Part shown: one piece after another, positions 19,426 through 29,348 of the stretch | Layout of the letters: each line of letters starts with the position of its first letter | Position numbering within the stretch: the first letter of the stretch is position 1 | NCBI RefSeq assembly: GCF_001571305.1 | Contig: NZ_BCTN01000007.1 | Span: forward strand, 124,001-188,000 | Direction: 5' to 3' | DNA: 64,000 nt | Origin: Erwinia persicina NBRC 102418 | GTDB taxonomy: Bacteria > Pseudomonadota > Gammaproteobacteria > Enterobacterales > Enterobacteriaceae | Program-made: the position numbers and the translations under genes | Notes under the pieces: generated by a model | Seen by the model: the letters and a program-made list of their open reading frames with translations, nothing else | Databases searched by the model: none | Told to the model about the DNA's origin: nothing

Positions 19426-19878
19426 TTAAAAGTGGGGAACCAGGTTCGCCTTCTGGATGTTACTCAGCGCGAACACTTCGTCGTTACCCTCAACGGCAAC
19501 AGTAATCATCTCGCCTTCAACAGACTTAATGATACCCTGCCATTTGCGACGGTTCTGGACCGCCATACGCAGCACCAGGCTCACTTCTTCGCCAGTAAAA
19601 CGTACATAATGTTCTGCGGTAAACATCGGGCGGTCAAGACCAGGCGAGGAAACTTCGAGGTTATAAGCCACGGTAATCGGGTCTTCGACGTCGAATACCG
19701 CACTGACCTGGTGACTCACATCAGCGCAATCATCAACATTGATGCCATCTTCACTATCAATATAGATGCGCAAGGTGGATGTGCGACCGCGTACAAACTC
19801 AATACCAACCAGTTCGTAGCCTAGCGCTTCTACCGGTGCTGAGATCAGCTCTGTTAATTTTTGCTCTAATGTGGACAA
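19426..19878 (-). CDS. rimP: ribosome maturation factor RimP
   Basis: A 150-residue protein, exact family length, needed for 30S subunit maturation. The motif [19 protein letters not shown] (about 36-54) is the family signature. The start is TTG at 19876-19878 directly after GGGGGTG; a longer upstream frame runs through two terminators and is rejected. It is the first protein gene of the nusA-infB operon, downstream of the initiator tRNA gene. Confidence 0.96.
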   Translation of the reverse strand: MSTLEQKLTELISAPVEALGYELVGIEFVRGRTSTLRIYIDSEDGINVDDCADVSHQVSAVFDVEDPITVAYNLEVSSPGLDRPMFTAEHYVRFTGEEVSLVLRMAVQNRRKWQGIIKSVEGEMITVAVEGNDEVFALSNIQKANLVPHF

Positions 19879-19895
19879 TCCCACCCCCAAGACGT

Positions 19896-19916
19896 AAAAA
19901 AAGGGCCTATAGCCCA
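19896..19916 (-). terminator. second terminator in the rimP leader
   Basis: On the minus strand GGGC-TATAG-GCCC is followed by TTTTTTT. It lies only about 20 bases before the rimP start, so it would act on transcripts coming from metY and attenuate the operon. Confidence 0.75.
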
Positions 19917-19936
19917 GTGATGCTGCTTCCTGATAA

Positions 19937-19962
19937 CAAAAAACCCCGAAATATCGGGGCTT
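19937..19962 (-). terminator. terminator between metY and rimP
   Basis: On the minus strand GCCCCGA...TCGGGGT is followed by TTTTTTG. It separates the initiator tRNA from the rimP-nusA-infB operon and, with the next hairpin, forms a tandem pair. Confidence 0.88.
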
Positions 19963-20087
19963 AATGCGACTGGACCCTGTACACCGCCATTGGCGGCTCG
20001 GCACAATCCAAGAGAATTTTTTTCAAAATCAACTGAGATACCCATGTGATGTATACAGTTTATTTGAAAAAGAACTCTAAGGGAAAG

Positions 20088-20164
<77 letters not shown>

Positions 20165-20212
20165 CCCGAATACTACGCAAAACTTGCAGAATTTGCAAGC
20201 ACAACTGAGATT

Positions 20213-20299
20213 TGGTACCGAGGACGGGACTTGAACCCGTAAGCCCATGCGGGCACTACCACCTCAAGGTAGCGTGTCTACCAATTCCACCACCACGGC
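20213..20299 (-). tRNA. leuU: tRNA-Leu (GAG)
   Basis: An 87-base class-II tRNA with encoded CCA, anticodon GAG, a long variable arm (stem GTGCCC/GGGCTT region) and a GGTTCAAGTCC T-arm. The acceptor 5' strand reads GCCGTGG and the 3' strand CCTCGGT, leaving a U5-U68 mismatch where E. coli has A-U. It sits between secG and metY, as in E. coli. Confidence 0.96.
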
Positions 20300-20372
20300 A
20301 CTAAAGAGGCGACTATTTTATTTCTGTCGCATCGAAATCGTTACTGCTTGTACTGCTGAGGTACTGTACTGC

Positions 20373-20705
20373 TTACTGCGGGATATCGCTGCCCGGCGCT
20401 GCCGGTTTAGCAGGCGTAGTCTGTTGGGACTGTGCCGGCTGAGTCAGGTTTTCCCACTCACTTCCTTTCTGGGTTTTGTTGCTGTTGATGTTACCCAGAA
20501 CCAGACTGATAATGAAGAACAGGGTCGCCAGCACTGCAGTCATACGGGTCATAAAGTTACCAGAACCGTTAGAACCGAACAGCGTACCAGAAGCGCCTGC
20601 ACCAAATGATGCTCCCATATCAGCGCCTTTACCTTGCTGAAGCATGATCAGACCCACAAGGCCGATTGCCACAATAAGGAAAACTACTAAAAGAGCTTCG
20701 TACAT
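20373..20705 (-). CDS. secG: preprotein translocase subunit SecG
   Basis: A 110-residue inner-membrane protein that joins SecY and SecE in the translocon. Two transmembrane segments lie at about residues 2-22 and 52-72, joined by a Gly-rich loop (GADMGASFGAGASGTLFG). The tail is Pro/Gln/Ala-rich. The ATG at 20705 follows AAGGT and gives the E. coli length. tRNA-Leu lies 73 bases downstream and may share the transcript. Confidence 0.97.
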   Translation of the reverse strand: MYEALLVVFLIVAIGLVGLIMLQQGKGADMGASFGAGASGTLFGSNGSGNFMTRMTAVLATLFFIISLVLGNINSNKTQKGSEWENLTQPAQSQQTTPAKPAAPGSDIPQ

Positions 20706-21002
20706 AATCAACCTTGTTCCTGGTGCGTTACACGCACATCAAAAGCTTCAAGCCAGTTAGTCTTAATAAGCAGTTCACAACCTGCCTATGAAGCGGGTGT
20801 GAATACTAACCAAAGGTAGCCGCACGTGCAAGGGCAATTTTATTCGCCCTGTCCGAGTGCGGAAAAAACCAGCGAAATGGTGAGTTTACTACCGGATCGC
20901 GCCGGTTTCCAGACCGTTTAGGGTAAGAGACAACCGCAAAAATGGGCCGTCCCCTACGTCTATCGCTGGGTCAGATCTTTTATGTCGATCTACCGCGATC
21001 GC

Positions 21003-22337
21003 TTATACCGCTTTTACCGCGTCGGCGATGCGGTGCGCCAGTGCAGTGACCTGCGCTTCGTCTTCTCCTTCGACCATCACGCGGATCAATGGCTCCGTAC
21101 CGGATTTACGCAGCAGTACACGGCCGCGGCCTTTCAGTTCGGTTTCAACTTCTGCCGTAACGGCCTTCACGGTGGCATCTTCCAGCGGATCGTGGGTGCC
21201 GCTGAAGCGCACATTGACCAGAATCTGCGGCAGCAGTTTCATCCCGCTGCACAGGTCATGCAGGCTCATATGGTTGCGTACCATCGCTGTCAGTACCTGC
21301 AGCCCCGCCACGATGCCGTCACCGGTAGTGGTTTTGTCCAGCAGGATCACATGGCCGGAATTTTCAGCGCCCAGGCGCCAGCCCTTCTCTTTCAATTTTT
21401 CCAGCACATAGCGGTCGCCCACTTTCGCACGGGCAAACGGAATGCCCAGCTGTTTCAGCGCCAGTTCCAGGCCCATATTACTCATCAGTGTCCCCACCAC
21501 ACCGCCGCGCAGCTGGCCCTGACGCAGACCTTCGCGGGCAATCAGATAGAGGATCTGGTCGCCGTCGACTTTATGGCCAAGGTGATCCACCATCATGATG
21601 CGGTCACCGTCACCGTCGTAGGCCAGGCCCACATCGGCTTTTTCTGCCAGGACGCGTTCCTGCAGCAGGCGCAGGTCGGTGGCCCCGCACGCTTCATTGA
21701 TGTTCATGCCGTCTGGCTGCACGCCAATAGCAATCACCGTCGCGCCCAGCTCGCGCAGCACGTTTGGCGCGATGTGATAGGTGGCACCGTTGGCGCAGTC
21801 GACCACGATTTTCATGCCATTCAGGCTCAGTTCACTGGGGAAGGTGCCTTTGCAGAACTCAATATAACGCCCGGCAGCATCAACGATGCGGCTGGCCCTG
21901 CCCAGTTCAGCAGACTCCACGCAGGTAATCGGTTTTTCCATTTCTGCTTCAATCGCCTCCTCCACTTCATCCGGCAGCTTGGTACCTTCGGTAGAGAAGA
22001 ATTTGATGCCATTATCATCAAACGGATTGTGCGAAGCGGAAATAACAATGCCAGCTTCCGCACGGAAGGTGCGGGTCAGGTAGGCAATCGCGGGGGTCGG
22101 CATCGGACCGGTGAACGCGGCTGACAAACCGGCTGCTGCCAGACCGGCTTCCAGCGCCGACTCCAGCATATAACCAGAGATACGCGTGTCCTTACCGATG
22201 ATAATCTTTTTGGAACCATGGCGCGCCAGCACTTTACCGGCGGCAAAGCCCAGCTTCAGCACGAAATCAGGCGTGATCGGAGATTCACCCACTTTGCCGC
22301 GGATGCCGTCTGTACCGAAATATTTACGTTCACTCAT
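21003..22337 (-). CDS. glmM: phosphoglucosamine mutase GlmM
   Basis: A 444-residue enzyme that converts glucosamine-6-phosphate to glucosamine-1-phosphate for UDP-GlcNAc, feeding peptidoglycan and LPS. The phosphoserine loop [11 protein letters not shown] has the catalytic Ser102. The Mg-binding DGDGDR and the C-terminal phosphate-binding [12 protein letters not shown] are intact. The ATG at 22337 lies one base after the folP stop, so the genes are coupled; longer in-frame starts overlap folP. Confidence 0.97.
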   Translation of the reverse strand: MSERKYFGTDGIRGKVGESPITPDFVLKLGFAAGKVLARHGSKKIIIGKDTRISGYMLESALEAGLAAAGLSAAFTGPMPTPAIAYLTRTFRAEAGIVISASHNPFDDNGIKFFSTEGTKLPDEVEEAIEAEMEKPITCVESAELGRASRIVDAAGRYIEFCKGTFPSELSLNGMKIVVDCANGATYHIAPNVLRELGATVIAIGVQPDGMNINEACGATDLRLLQERVLAEKADVGLAYDGDGDRIMMVDHLGHKVDGDQILYLIAREGLRQGQLRGGVVGTLMSNMGLELALKQLGIPFARAKVGDRYVLEKLKEKGWRLGAENSGHVILLDKTTTGDGIVAGLQVLTAMVRNHMSLHDLCSGMKLLPQILVNVRFSGTHDPLEDATVKAVTAEVETELKGRGRVLLRKSGTEPLIRVMVEGEDEAQVTALAHRIADAVKAV

Positions 22338-22338
22338 T

Positions 22339-23178
22339 CTATTTTTCTTCCCTTGCAGACTGTGTGGCTTCGACGACACGCATCGCCTCTACGGTTTCTT
22401 TCACATCGTGCACGCGCAGAATATGGGCCCCCTGCATCGCAGCAATGACTGCACAGGCAAGACTGCCCGTCAGACGCTGCGATGGCCCCACGTTCAGGAG
22501 CTGACCGACCATACTTTTACGTGACATACCGACCAGCAGCGGCAGACCAAAGTGGTGATAATCAGCCAGGTGCGCCAGCAGTTGATAATTGTGGGACAGA
22601 TTCTTACCGAAACCGAAACCCGGGTCGAGCAGCAGTTGCGATTTTTTTATCCCGGCGGCTTCGCAGCGGGCGATTTGCGTGACAAAAAAATCATCCACAG
22701 CGCGCAAAACGTTGGGGTAGTGAGGTGCCTGCTGCATGGTCTTTGGCTCGCCCTGCATGTGCATCAGGCAGACCGGCAGACCGGTTTCGGCAGCAGCGGC
22801 AAGCGCGCCAGGCTCCTGCAGGGAACGGATATCGTTGATGATATGCGCGCCTACGCGGGCGGATTCGCGAATCACTTCCGGTTTTGACGTATCGACTGAA
22901 ATCCACACTTCAAAACGCTGCGCAATGGCCTCTACCACCGGGATAACCCTCTCCAGCTCCTGCTCAACGCTCACTTCCTCTGCTCCGGGGCGCGTCGACT
23001 CGCCACCCACATCAATAATCGTCGCCCCGGCGTTAATCATCTCATTAGCATGGGTCAGTGCCTGGATTAATTCATTATGCTTGCCGCCGTCAGAGAAAGA
23101 GTCAGGGGTGACGTTCAGGATCCCCATAACGTGAGGATGCGAAAGGTCGAGCACAGAATCTCTGGCATACAGCTTCAT
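22339..23178 (-). CDS. folP: dihydropteroate synthase
   Basis: A 279-residue TIM-barrel enzyme that joins p-aminobenzoate to the pterin pyrophosphate in folate synthesis and is the sulfonamide target. Signature segments are [15 protein letters not shown] (18-32), the pterin site [14 protein letters not shown] (56-69) and [11 protein letters not shown] (180-190). It lies between ftsH, from which a terminator separates it, and glmM, to which it is tightly coupled. Confidence 0.97.
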   Translation of the reverse strand: MKLYARDSVLDLSHPHVMGILNVTPDSFSDGGKHNELIQALTHANEMINAGATIIDVGGESTRPGAEEVSVEQELERVIPVVEAIAQRFEVWISVDTSKPEVIRESARVGAHIINDIRSLQEPGALAAAAETGLPVCLMHMQGEPKTMQQAPHYPNVLRAVDDFFVTQIARCEAAGIKKSQLLLDPGFGFGKNLSHNYQLLAHLADYHHFGLPLLVGMSRKSMVGQLLNVGPSQRLTGSLACAVIAAMQGAHILRVHDVKETVEAMRVVEATQSAREEK

Positions 23179-23202
23179 AACAAATGGCTCCGGTAAATAT
23201 GT

Positions 23203-23233
23203 ATAAAAAAACCCCGGACATTGCCGGGGTTCA
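23203..23233 (-). terminator. terminator after ftsH
   Basis: On the minus strand ACCCCGG...CCGGGGT with a 6-base loop is followed by seven T. It lies between ftsH and folP, and some read-through into folP is plausible. Confidence 0.9.
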
Positions 23234-23261
23234 TCGTTACTGCAGTTTACAGCGCAACCAA

Positions 23262-25196
23262 TTACTTGTCGCCTAACTGCTCTGACATGGTATTGCCTGG
23301 GTTTGGCGTGTTCGGTTCATCGACCGGACGCGGCGCCTGCGGCGTGCCATTGCTGTCAGAATTATTGCTGCTACCCGGATCTGTCCAGCCTGCTGGCGGA
23401 CGGACTTCACGACGCGCCATCAGGTCGTCGATCTGTGGTGCATCAATCGTTTCATACTTCATCAGGGCATCTTTCATCGAGTGAAGGATATCCAGATTTT
23501 CTCCGAGGATCACGCGGGCACGTTTATAGTTCACTTCAACCAGAGACTTCACTTCCTGGTCAATGATGCGCGCGGTTTCATCAGACATGTGCTTAGCTTT
23601 TGCGACAGAACGACCAAGGAAAACTTCACCCTCTTCTTCTGCATACAGCAATGGACCCAATTTCTCAGAGAAGCCCCACTGTGTGACCATGTTACGGGCA
23701 ATTGATGTCGCGACTTTGATGTCGTTAGACGCGCCGGTAGAAACATGTTCCACACCGTAGATAATCTCTTCTGCCAGACGGCCACCGTACAGCGTGGAAA
23801 TCTGACTTTCCAGTTTCTGACGGCTGGCGCTGATTGCATCACCTTCAGGCAGGAAGAAGGTCACACCCAGTGCGCGTCCACGCGGGATAATCGTCACTTT
23901 GTGAACCGGGTCGTGCTCTGGCACCAGGCGACCAATAATCGCATGGCCTGCTTCGTGATAGGCAGTCGATTCTTTCTGCGCTTCGGTCATCACCATGGAG
24001 CGACGTTCTGCGCCCATCATGATTTTATCTTTGGCTTTTTCAAACTCAACCATCGAAACCACACGTTTGTTGCCACGGGCAGCAAACAGGGCAGCTTCGT
24101 TGACCAGGTTAGCCAGGTCAGCACCGGAGAAGCCAGGCGTACCACGAGCAATGATGGCGGCTTCAATATCGGTAGACAATGGCACACGACGCATATGGAC
24201 TTTCAGAATCTGTTCACGTCCACGCACATCTGGCAGGCCAACCACCACCTGACGGTCAAAGCGACCTGGACGCAGCAGCGCCGGGTCAAGAACGTCAGGA
24301 CGGTTCGTCGCAGCAATGACGATGATACCTTCATTACCTTCGAAGCCATCCATTTCAACCAGCATCTGGTTCAGGGTCTGCTCACGTTCATCGTGACCAC
24401 CGCCTAAACCGGCACCGCGCTGACGGCCTACTGCATCGATTTCATCGATGAAGATAATGCATGGCGCTGCTTTTTTAGCCTGTTCAAACATGTCACGGAC
24501 ACGGGATGCACCCACACCAACAAACATTTCGACGAAGTCAGAACCGGAAATGGTAAAGAAAGGCACTTTTGCTTCGCCAGCAATCGCTTTCGCCAGCAAG
24601 GTCTTACCGGTACCCGGAGGACCGACCATCAGTACGCCTTTCGGAATTTTACCGCCGAGTTTCTGGAAGCGGCTTGGCTCACGCAGGTATTCCACCAGCT
24701 CGCTGACTTCTTCTTTTGCTTCGTCACAACCGGCAACGTCAGCAAAAGTGGTTTTGATTTGATCTTCGGTCAACATGCGGGCCTTGCTCTTGCCAAAGGA
24801 CATCGCGCCCTTTCCGCCGCCGCCCTGCATCTGACGCATAAAGAAGATCCAGACACCAATCAGTAGGAGCATTGGGAACCAGGAGATGAAGATCGACGCC
24901 AGCAGGCTCGGCTCTTCCGGTGGTTCGCCCACTACTTTCACATTTTTAGTCAACAGGTTATCGAGCAACTTGGGATCGTTGACGGGAATGTAGGTCGTGT
25001 ATCGATTACTGTCTTTTTTGGTTACGTTAATCTCACGCCCGTTAATACGTGCCTCGCGGACCTGATCCTGGTTCACTTCTGACAGGAAGGTTGAATAATC
25101 AACCCGACGGCCATTCGACTCGCTGGGCCCAAAGCTCTGGAATACAGACATCAGCACGACTGCGATGACTAACCAGAGAATCAGGTTTTTCGCCAT
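23262..25196 (-). CDS. ftsH: ATP-dependent zinc metalloprotease FtsH
   Basis: A 644-residue membrane AAA+ protease that degrades misassembled membrane proteins and regulators such as LpxC. Two transmembrane segments flank a periplasmic domain (about 5-25 and 97-118). Then come Walker A GPPGTGKT (about 192-199), Walker [11 protein letters not shown], the SRH, and the zinc site HEAGH (about 414-418). The C-terminal tail is Pro/Asn/Ser-rich. I use the ATG at 25196; an in-frame TTG three codons upstream is an alternative. Located between rlmE and folP. Confidence 0.97.
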   Translation of the reverse strand: MAKNLILWLVIAVVLMSVFQSFGPSESNGRRVDYSTFLSEVNQDQVREARINGREINVTKKDSNRYTTYIPVNDPKLLDNLLTKNVKVVGEPPEEPSLLASIFISWFPMLLLIGVWIFFMRQMQGGGGKGAMSFGKSKARMLTEDQIKTTFADVAGCDEAKEEVSELVEYLREPSRFQKLGGKIPKGVLMVGPPGTGKTLLAKAIAGEAKVPFFTISGSDFVEMFVGVGASRVRDMFEQAKKAAPCIIFIDEIDAVGRQRGAGLGGGHDEREQTLNQMLVEMDGFEGNEGIIVIAATNRPDVLDPALLRPGRFDRQVVVGLPDVRGREQILKVHMRRVPLSTDIEAAIIARGTPGFSGADLANLVNEAALFAARGNKRVVSMVEFEKAKDKIMMGAERRSMVMTEAQKESTAYHEAGHAIIGRLVPEHDPVHKVTIIPRGRALGVTFFLPEGDAISASRQKLESQISTLYGGRLAEEIIYGVEHVSTGASNDIKVATSIARNMVTQWGFSEKLGPLLYAEEEGEVFLGRSVAKAKHMSDETARIIDQEVKSLVEVNYKRARVILGENLDILHSMKDALMKYETIDAPQIDDLMARREVRPPAGWTDPGSSNNSDSNGTPQAPRPVDEPNTPNPGNTMSEQLGDK

Positions 25197-25310
25197 GTCA
25201 CTCAAGGGATTAACCTCATATTACAACTGTGTTAACAGACAGCGTAGGGTACTCCATATCCTTCACACTTGAAACCGCTGAGGTGCTGACAGCCGTTCCA
25301 GTTATTCGGG

Positions 25311-25940
25311 TTAAGGTTTGCGCCCTGTCGCTACAATGTACACTTCACGCGATCGAGAGCGCGAAGCGTCCGGCTTACGAATTTTTACTTTCGTAAACAG
25401 GGAGCGAATTTCCCGGAGGTATTCTTCAAAGCCATCTCCCTGAAACACTTTCACTAAAAAGCTGCCGCCAGGTGCCAGAACGTCACGGCACATTTCTAAC
25501 GCGAGCTCACATAAATACATTGAACGGGGAATATCCACCGCAGGCGTACCGGTCATATTGGGAGCCATATCTGACATCACAACCTGAACTTTGGTATCCC
25601 CTACGCGTTCCAGCAGGGCTTTCAGCACCAGTTCATCACGAAAGTCGCCCTGAAGGAAATCGACACCGACAATAGGATCCATCGGCAGGATATCACAGGC
25701 GATGACGCGACCTTTTGACCCAATCTGCGTTACAACATATTGCGACCAGCCGCCGGGAGCCGCGCCGAGGTCAACCACAGTCATCCCCTGCTTGAACAGC
25801 TTGTCGCCTTGCTGTATTTCGTCAAGTTTAAACCAGGCGCGCGAACGCAGCCCTTTTTTCTGTGCCTGAAGCACATATTTATCGCTAAAGTGTTCCTGTA
25901 GCCAGCGGCTGGAACTGGCCGAACGCTTTTTACCAGTCAT
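25311..25940 (-). CDS. rlmE: 23S rRNA 2'-O-ribose methyltransferase RlmE
   Basis: A 209-residue SAM-dependent enzyme (RrmJ/FtsJ) that methylates U2552 of 23S rRNA on the 50S subunit. The SAM motif [11 protein letters not shown] is at about 57-67. The catalytic triad residues are visible as Lys38 (AWFKLD), the Asp of MSDMAPN and the Lys of FLVKVFQG. It is co-directional with ftsH (105 bases upstream of it) and divergent from yhbY. Confidence 0.97.
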   Translation of the reverse strand: MTGKKRSASSSRWLQEHFSDKYVLQAQKKGLRSRAWFKLDEIQQGDKLFKQGMTVVDLGAAPGGWSQYVVTQIGSKGRVIACDILPMDPIVGVDFLQGDFRDELVLKALLERVGDTKVQVVMSDMAPNMTGTPAVDIPRSMYLCELALEMCRDVLAPGGSFLVKVFQGDGFEEYLREIRSLFTKVKIRKPDASRSRSREVYIVATGRKP

Positions 25941-26068
25941 ACAATTTCCAACTATGATTCAACGTAAGCGATAAATAAACCGCGCAAATCAGCGTTGCCG
26001 ATTTGGTGATACACCAGAGATGGCGGTAGAATGACCCGTTTTCAATCCCAATGTAAGTAAAAAATACG

Positions 26069-26362
26069 ATGAATCTGAGTACCAAACAAAAACAGCACCT
26101 GAAAGGCCTGGCCCATCCTCTGAAGCCCGTCGTTATGCTGGGCAACAATGGTTTGACCGAAGGGGTGCTGGCCGAGATCGAACAAGCCCTTGAGCACCAT
26201 GAACTTATCAAGGTAAAAATCGCCACAGAAGATCGTGAGACGAAAGCCCTGGTGGTCGAGGCCATCGTGCGCGAAACACGTGCAGTTAACGTGCAGGTTA
26301 TCGGCAAGACGCTGGTGCTGTACCGCCCAACGAAGGAACGCAAGATCGCCATTCCGCGTTGA
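26069..26362 (+). CDS. yhbY: CRM-domain RNA-binding protein YhbY
   Basis: A 97-residue single CRM (KH-like) domain protein that associates with pre-50S ribosomes. The GNNG-type loop is seen in VMLGNNGLTEGVLAEIE (about 24-40), with a basic face supplied by the first 20 residues (NLSTKQKQHLKGLAHPLKP). It is divergent from rlmE with 128 bases between, and is followed by a strong terminator. Confidence 0.95.
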   Translation: MNLSTKQKQHLKGLAHPLKPVVMLGNNGLTEGVLAEIEQALEHHELIKVKIATEDRETKALVVEAIVRETRAVNVQVIGKTLVLYRPTKERKIAIPR

Positions 26363-26438
26363 TTAGCCGAACGGTTTGACTACCGATCTGCTTATCTTAA
26401 GCTCAGGACGGGAGAAAGTGCCATGCTCCTGACTCTGA

Positions 26439-26466
26439 TAAAAGGCCGCACAGCGGCCTTTTTCTT
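26439..26466. terminator. bidirectional terminator between yhbY and greA
   Basis: AAAGGCCGC/GCGGCCTTT with a 3-base loop is followed by TTTC on the plus strand and A-rich on the other side. It serves convergent yhbY and greA. Confidence 0.85.
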
Positions 26467-26516
26467 ATCTTTACAAAACATTCAGCAATACACCGGATAT
26501 TTTGTGAGGGAAGAAA

Positions 26517-26999
26517 TCAGAGATATTCCACTTTTATGATTTCATATTCCACGTCGCCACCGGGGGTTTTAATAATGGCCACGTCATCCGCCACTTTACC
26601 CACCAGGCCACGCGCCATCGGCGAATTTACAGAAATCAGATTCTGTTTAAAGTTGGCTTCGTCATCCCCCACGATACGGTAGGTTGACTCTTCATCTGTA
26701 TCGACATTCAGCACGGTCACGGTGGCACCGAAAATAACGCGGCCATTAGCATTGCCTGCCATCTTGGTGACATCGATCACCTGGGCATTAGACAGCTTAG
26801 CCTCGATTTCCTGAATACGGCCTTCACAGAACCCCTGCTCTTCGCGTGCTGCGTGATATTCGGCATTTTCTTTCAAATCACCGTGTTCACGTGCATCAGC
26901 AATTGAGGCAATAATTCTGGGGCGTTTAACGGTTTTCAGCTCTTCGAGCTCTTCGCGCAGTTTTTCCGCGCCCCTTAACGTCATCGGAATCTGGTTCAT
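26517..26999 (-). CDS. greA: transcription elongation factor GreA
   Basis: A 160-residue factor (E. coli 158) that stimulates cleavage of backtracked RNA by RNA polymerase. The N-terminal coiled coil carries the acidic tip in [23 protein letters not shown] (Asp41 and Glu44 region), and the C-terminal domain ends in [11 protein letters not shown]. It is divergent from dacB; the 248 bases between hold both promoters. Confidence 0.97.
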   Translation of the reverse strand: MNQIPMTLRGAEKLREELEELKTVKRPRIIASIADAREHGDLKENAEYHAAREEQGFCEGRIQEIEAKLSNAQVIDVTKMAGNANGRVIFGATVTVLNVDTDEESTYRIVGDDEANFKQNLISVNSPMARGLVGKVADDVAIIKTPGGDVEYEIIKVEYL

Positions 27000-27247
27000 C
27001 TCAATACCTCTTAAAATCTTTCCTGTTCAAAGTGTCGTCATCCTGACGGGTGGCGTGCAGAAAGGCGTCCTGCGGCGCTTACTACTGATTTGAAACGAAA
27101 GAAGCCTGACCCGGAGCGAGCTCCAGGCCAGGATCGATTTTGCAATTTGATACGTATTTTACCCCAGAGTTCACTGGGGGTCATCGTTTACTTTCCACCA
27201 CAATGCACCGTAGTATGACAGCATCACCTGTCAGTTACCGCGAGATT

Positions 27248-28681
27248 ATGCGATTTTCACGAATTGTCACCGGCTTTACCTGCGCATTTATGCTGCAAGC
27301 GCAGGCTGCGCCTGTGGAAGACTATACTCAATATCTTCCCGATGGCGCGAACCTTGCACTGGTTGTGCAGAAAATTGGCGCTACCACGCCATCGATCGAC
27401 TATCACAGCCAACAGATGGCCTTACCGGCCAGTACCATGAAGGTGATCACCGCGCTCGCAGCCCTGTTACAGCTTGGGCCGGATTACCGTTTCCATACGC
27501 AGCTGGAAACCAAAGGCAGCCTCAGCGGCAATACGCTGCGCGGTGACCTGGTCGCACGATTTGGCGGCGATCCCACGTTGACCAGGCAGGATCTGCGAAA
27601 TATGGTCAACGCGTTGAAAAAACAGGGCGTTGAGCATATTGATGGCAATCTGGTGATTGATACGTCGGTCTTTGCCAGCCACGATAAAGCGCCGGGCTGG
27701 CCGTGGAATGACATGACACAATGCTTCAGCGCCCCACCGGGGGCCGCTATTGTTGATCGTAACTGTTTTTCCGTTTCCCTGTACAGCGCACCGAATCCAG
27801 GCGATAAAGCCTTTATTCGTGTAGCGTCCTGGTATCCGGTCAATATGTTCAGCGAAGTTCGCACGCTGGCTAAGGGTTCTCCGGATGCACAGTACTGTGA
27901 GCTTGATGTGGTGCCGGGTGAGTTGAATCGCTTTACGCTTACCGGCTGCCTGACCCAGCGTGCCGAACCGTTACCGCTGGCCTTTGCCATTCAGGATGGG
28001 GCCAGCTATGCCGGTGCGATCCTGAAAGCGGAGCTGCAAACGGCCGGGATTGATTACACAGGTCATCTGGTTCGACAGACCCTGGCCACGCAACCCGGAA
28101 CCGTACTGGCAGAAGCACAGTCCGCGCCGCTGCACGATCTGCTGAAGATCATGCTGAAGAAGTCCGACAACATGATCGCAGATACCGTTTTCCGCACCAT
28201 TGGCCATGAACGCTTCGGCGTGCCGGGAACGTGGCGTGCCGGATCGGATGCCGTGCGTCAGATCCTGCGGCAGAAGGCGAATATCGATCTGGGTAACAGT
28301 ATCCAGGTTGATGGGTCGGGCCTGTCACGCCACGATTTGATCTCACCTGCAACCATGATGCAGGTGCTGCAATATATCGCACAGAATGATGCACAGCTGA
28401 ATTACATTTCCATGCTGCCGCTGGCGGGTTATGACGGGACATTACGCTATCGCGGCGGCCTGCACGAAGCAGGCGTTGATGGCAAAGTGTCGGCAAAAAC
28501 AGGCTCTCTGCAGGGGGTTTATAACCTCGCCGGCTTTATGACGACAGCCAGCGGTCAGCGCGTGGCGTTTGTGCAGTTCCTTTCCGGTTATGCTGTGCCA
28601 CCGGAGGATCAGCGCCAGCGCCGTATTCCGCTTGTCCGCTTCGAAAGCCGTCTGTACAAAGACGTTTATCAGAATAACTGA
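27248..28681 (+). CDS. dacB: D-alanyl-D-alanine carboxypeptidase/endopeptidase (PBP4)
   Basis: A 477-residue periplasmic PBP4, exact length of E. coli DacB, which trims and cleaves peptidoglycan cross-links. The signal peptide ends about residue 20 (LQAQAA). The serine-hydrolase triad is complete: Ser62 in ASTMK, the SDN of KKSDNMIAD, and KTG in SAKTGSLQG. An extra domain is inserted between the first two motifs, as in class-C PBPs. The ATG at 27248 gives the family length. The stop is 4 bases before pmrA, suggesting read-through into the two-component genes. Confidence 0.96.
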   Translation: MRFSRIVTGFTCAFMLQAQAAPVEDYTQYLPDGANLALVVQKIGATTPSIDYHSQQMALPASTMKVITALAALLQLGPDYRFHTQLETKGSLSGNTLRGDLVARFGGDPTLTRQDLRNMVNALKKQGVEHIDGNLVIDTSVFASHDKAPGWPWNDMTQCFSAPPGAAIVDRNCFSVSLYSAPNPGDKAFIRVASWYPVNMFSEVRTLAKGSPDAQYCELDVVPGELNRFTLTGCLTQRAEPLPLAFAIQDGASYAGAILKAELQTAGIDYTGHLVRQTLATQPGTVLAEAQSAPLHDLLKIMLKKSDNMIADTVFRTIGHERFGVPGTWRAGSDAVRQILRQKANIDLGNSIQVDGSGLSRHDLISPATMMQVLQYIAQNDAQLNYISMLPLAGYDGTLRYRGGLHEAGVDGKVSAKTGSLQGVYNLAGFMTTASGQRVAFVQFLSGYAVPPEDQRQRRIPLVRFESRLYKDVYQNN

Positions 28682-28685
28682 GCCG

Positions 28686-29348
28686 ATGAAAATACTGATC
28701 GTTGAAGACGATATGCTGCTGCAACAGGGATTAACCCTTGCTCTAACGGGTGAGGGTTACGCCGTGGATTGCGCTGTTAACGCCGCTCAGGCCGTGGCGT
28801 ATATACAGAGCGGTCAGTACAGTCTGATCGTGCTGGATCTCGGTCTGCCGGACCGCGATGGTACCGACCTGCTGCGCCAGTGGCGCAAAGAGCATGTTGA
28901 CCTGCCCGTTCTGATCCTGACGGCGCGTGATGCCCTGTCCGACCGCGTGGACGGCCTCGATGCGGGGGCTGATGACTACCTGATAAAACCTTTTGCCCTT
29001 GTGGAGTTGAAGGCCCGTGCCCGCGCGCTGATCCGACGCTATCAGGGAAGAAGCGATAATCTGTTACAGCATGGTGATATTGCCCTCAACCTCTCTTCTC
29101 AACAGGTGATGGTTGACGGCCACCCTGTTGAGGTCACACCGAAAGAGTTTTCCCTGCTGACACGTCTGCTGATGCGCATCGGGCAAACTGTGCACCGGGA
29201 AACGCTTCAGCAGGATCTTTACAGCTGGCAGGATGACAACGGTTCCAATACGCTTGAAGTGCATATTCACAACCTGCGTCGTAAATTAGGGAAAGATCGT
29301 ATCAAAACAGTGCGCGGCGTCGGTTACCGGCTGGAAGAGCGCGAATGA
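28686..29348 (+). CDS. pmrA: two-component response regulator PmrA (BasR)
   Basis: A 220-residue OmpR-family regulator. The receiver domain carries the acidic pocket (EDD) and the phospho-acceptor Asp51 (LIVLDLGLPD), with Lys in LIKPFA. The C-terminal winged helix ends in NTLEVHIHNLRRKLGKDRIKTVRGVGYRLEE. Similarity to E. coli BasR/PmrA is recognisable along its length; this regulator controls lipid A modification in response to iron and low Mg. In E. coli it is linked to eptA; here it follows dacB by 4 bases and overlaps pmrB by 4. Confidence 0.9.
   Translation: MKILIVEDDMLLQQGLTLALTGEGYAVDCAVNAAQAVAYIQSGQYSLIVLDLGLPDRDGTDLLRQWRKEHVDLPVLILTARDALSDRVDGLDAGADDYLIKPFALVELKARARALIRRYQGRSDNLLQHGDIALNLSSQQVMVDGHPVEVTPKEFSLLTRLLMRIGQTVHRETLQQDLYSWQDDNGSNTLEVHIHNLRRKLGKDRIKTVRGVGYRLEERE

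Noticed and set aside
20982..22124. Plus-strand open frame of 380 codons opposite glmM.
   Set aside because: It mirrors glmM codons, is rich in His/Gln/Phe as expected of an antisense shadow, and shows no family signature.
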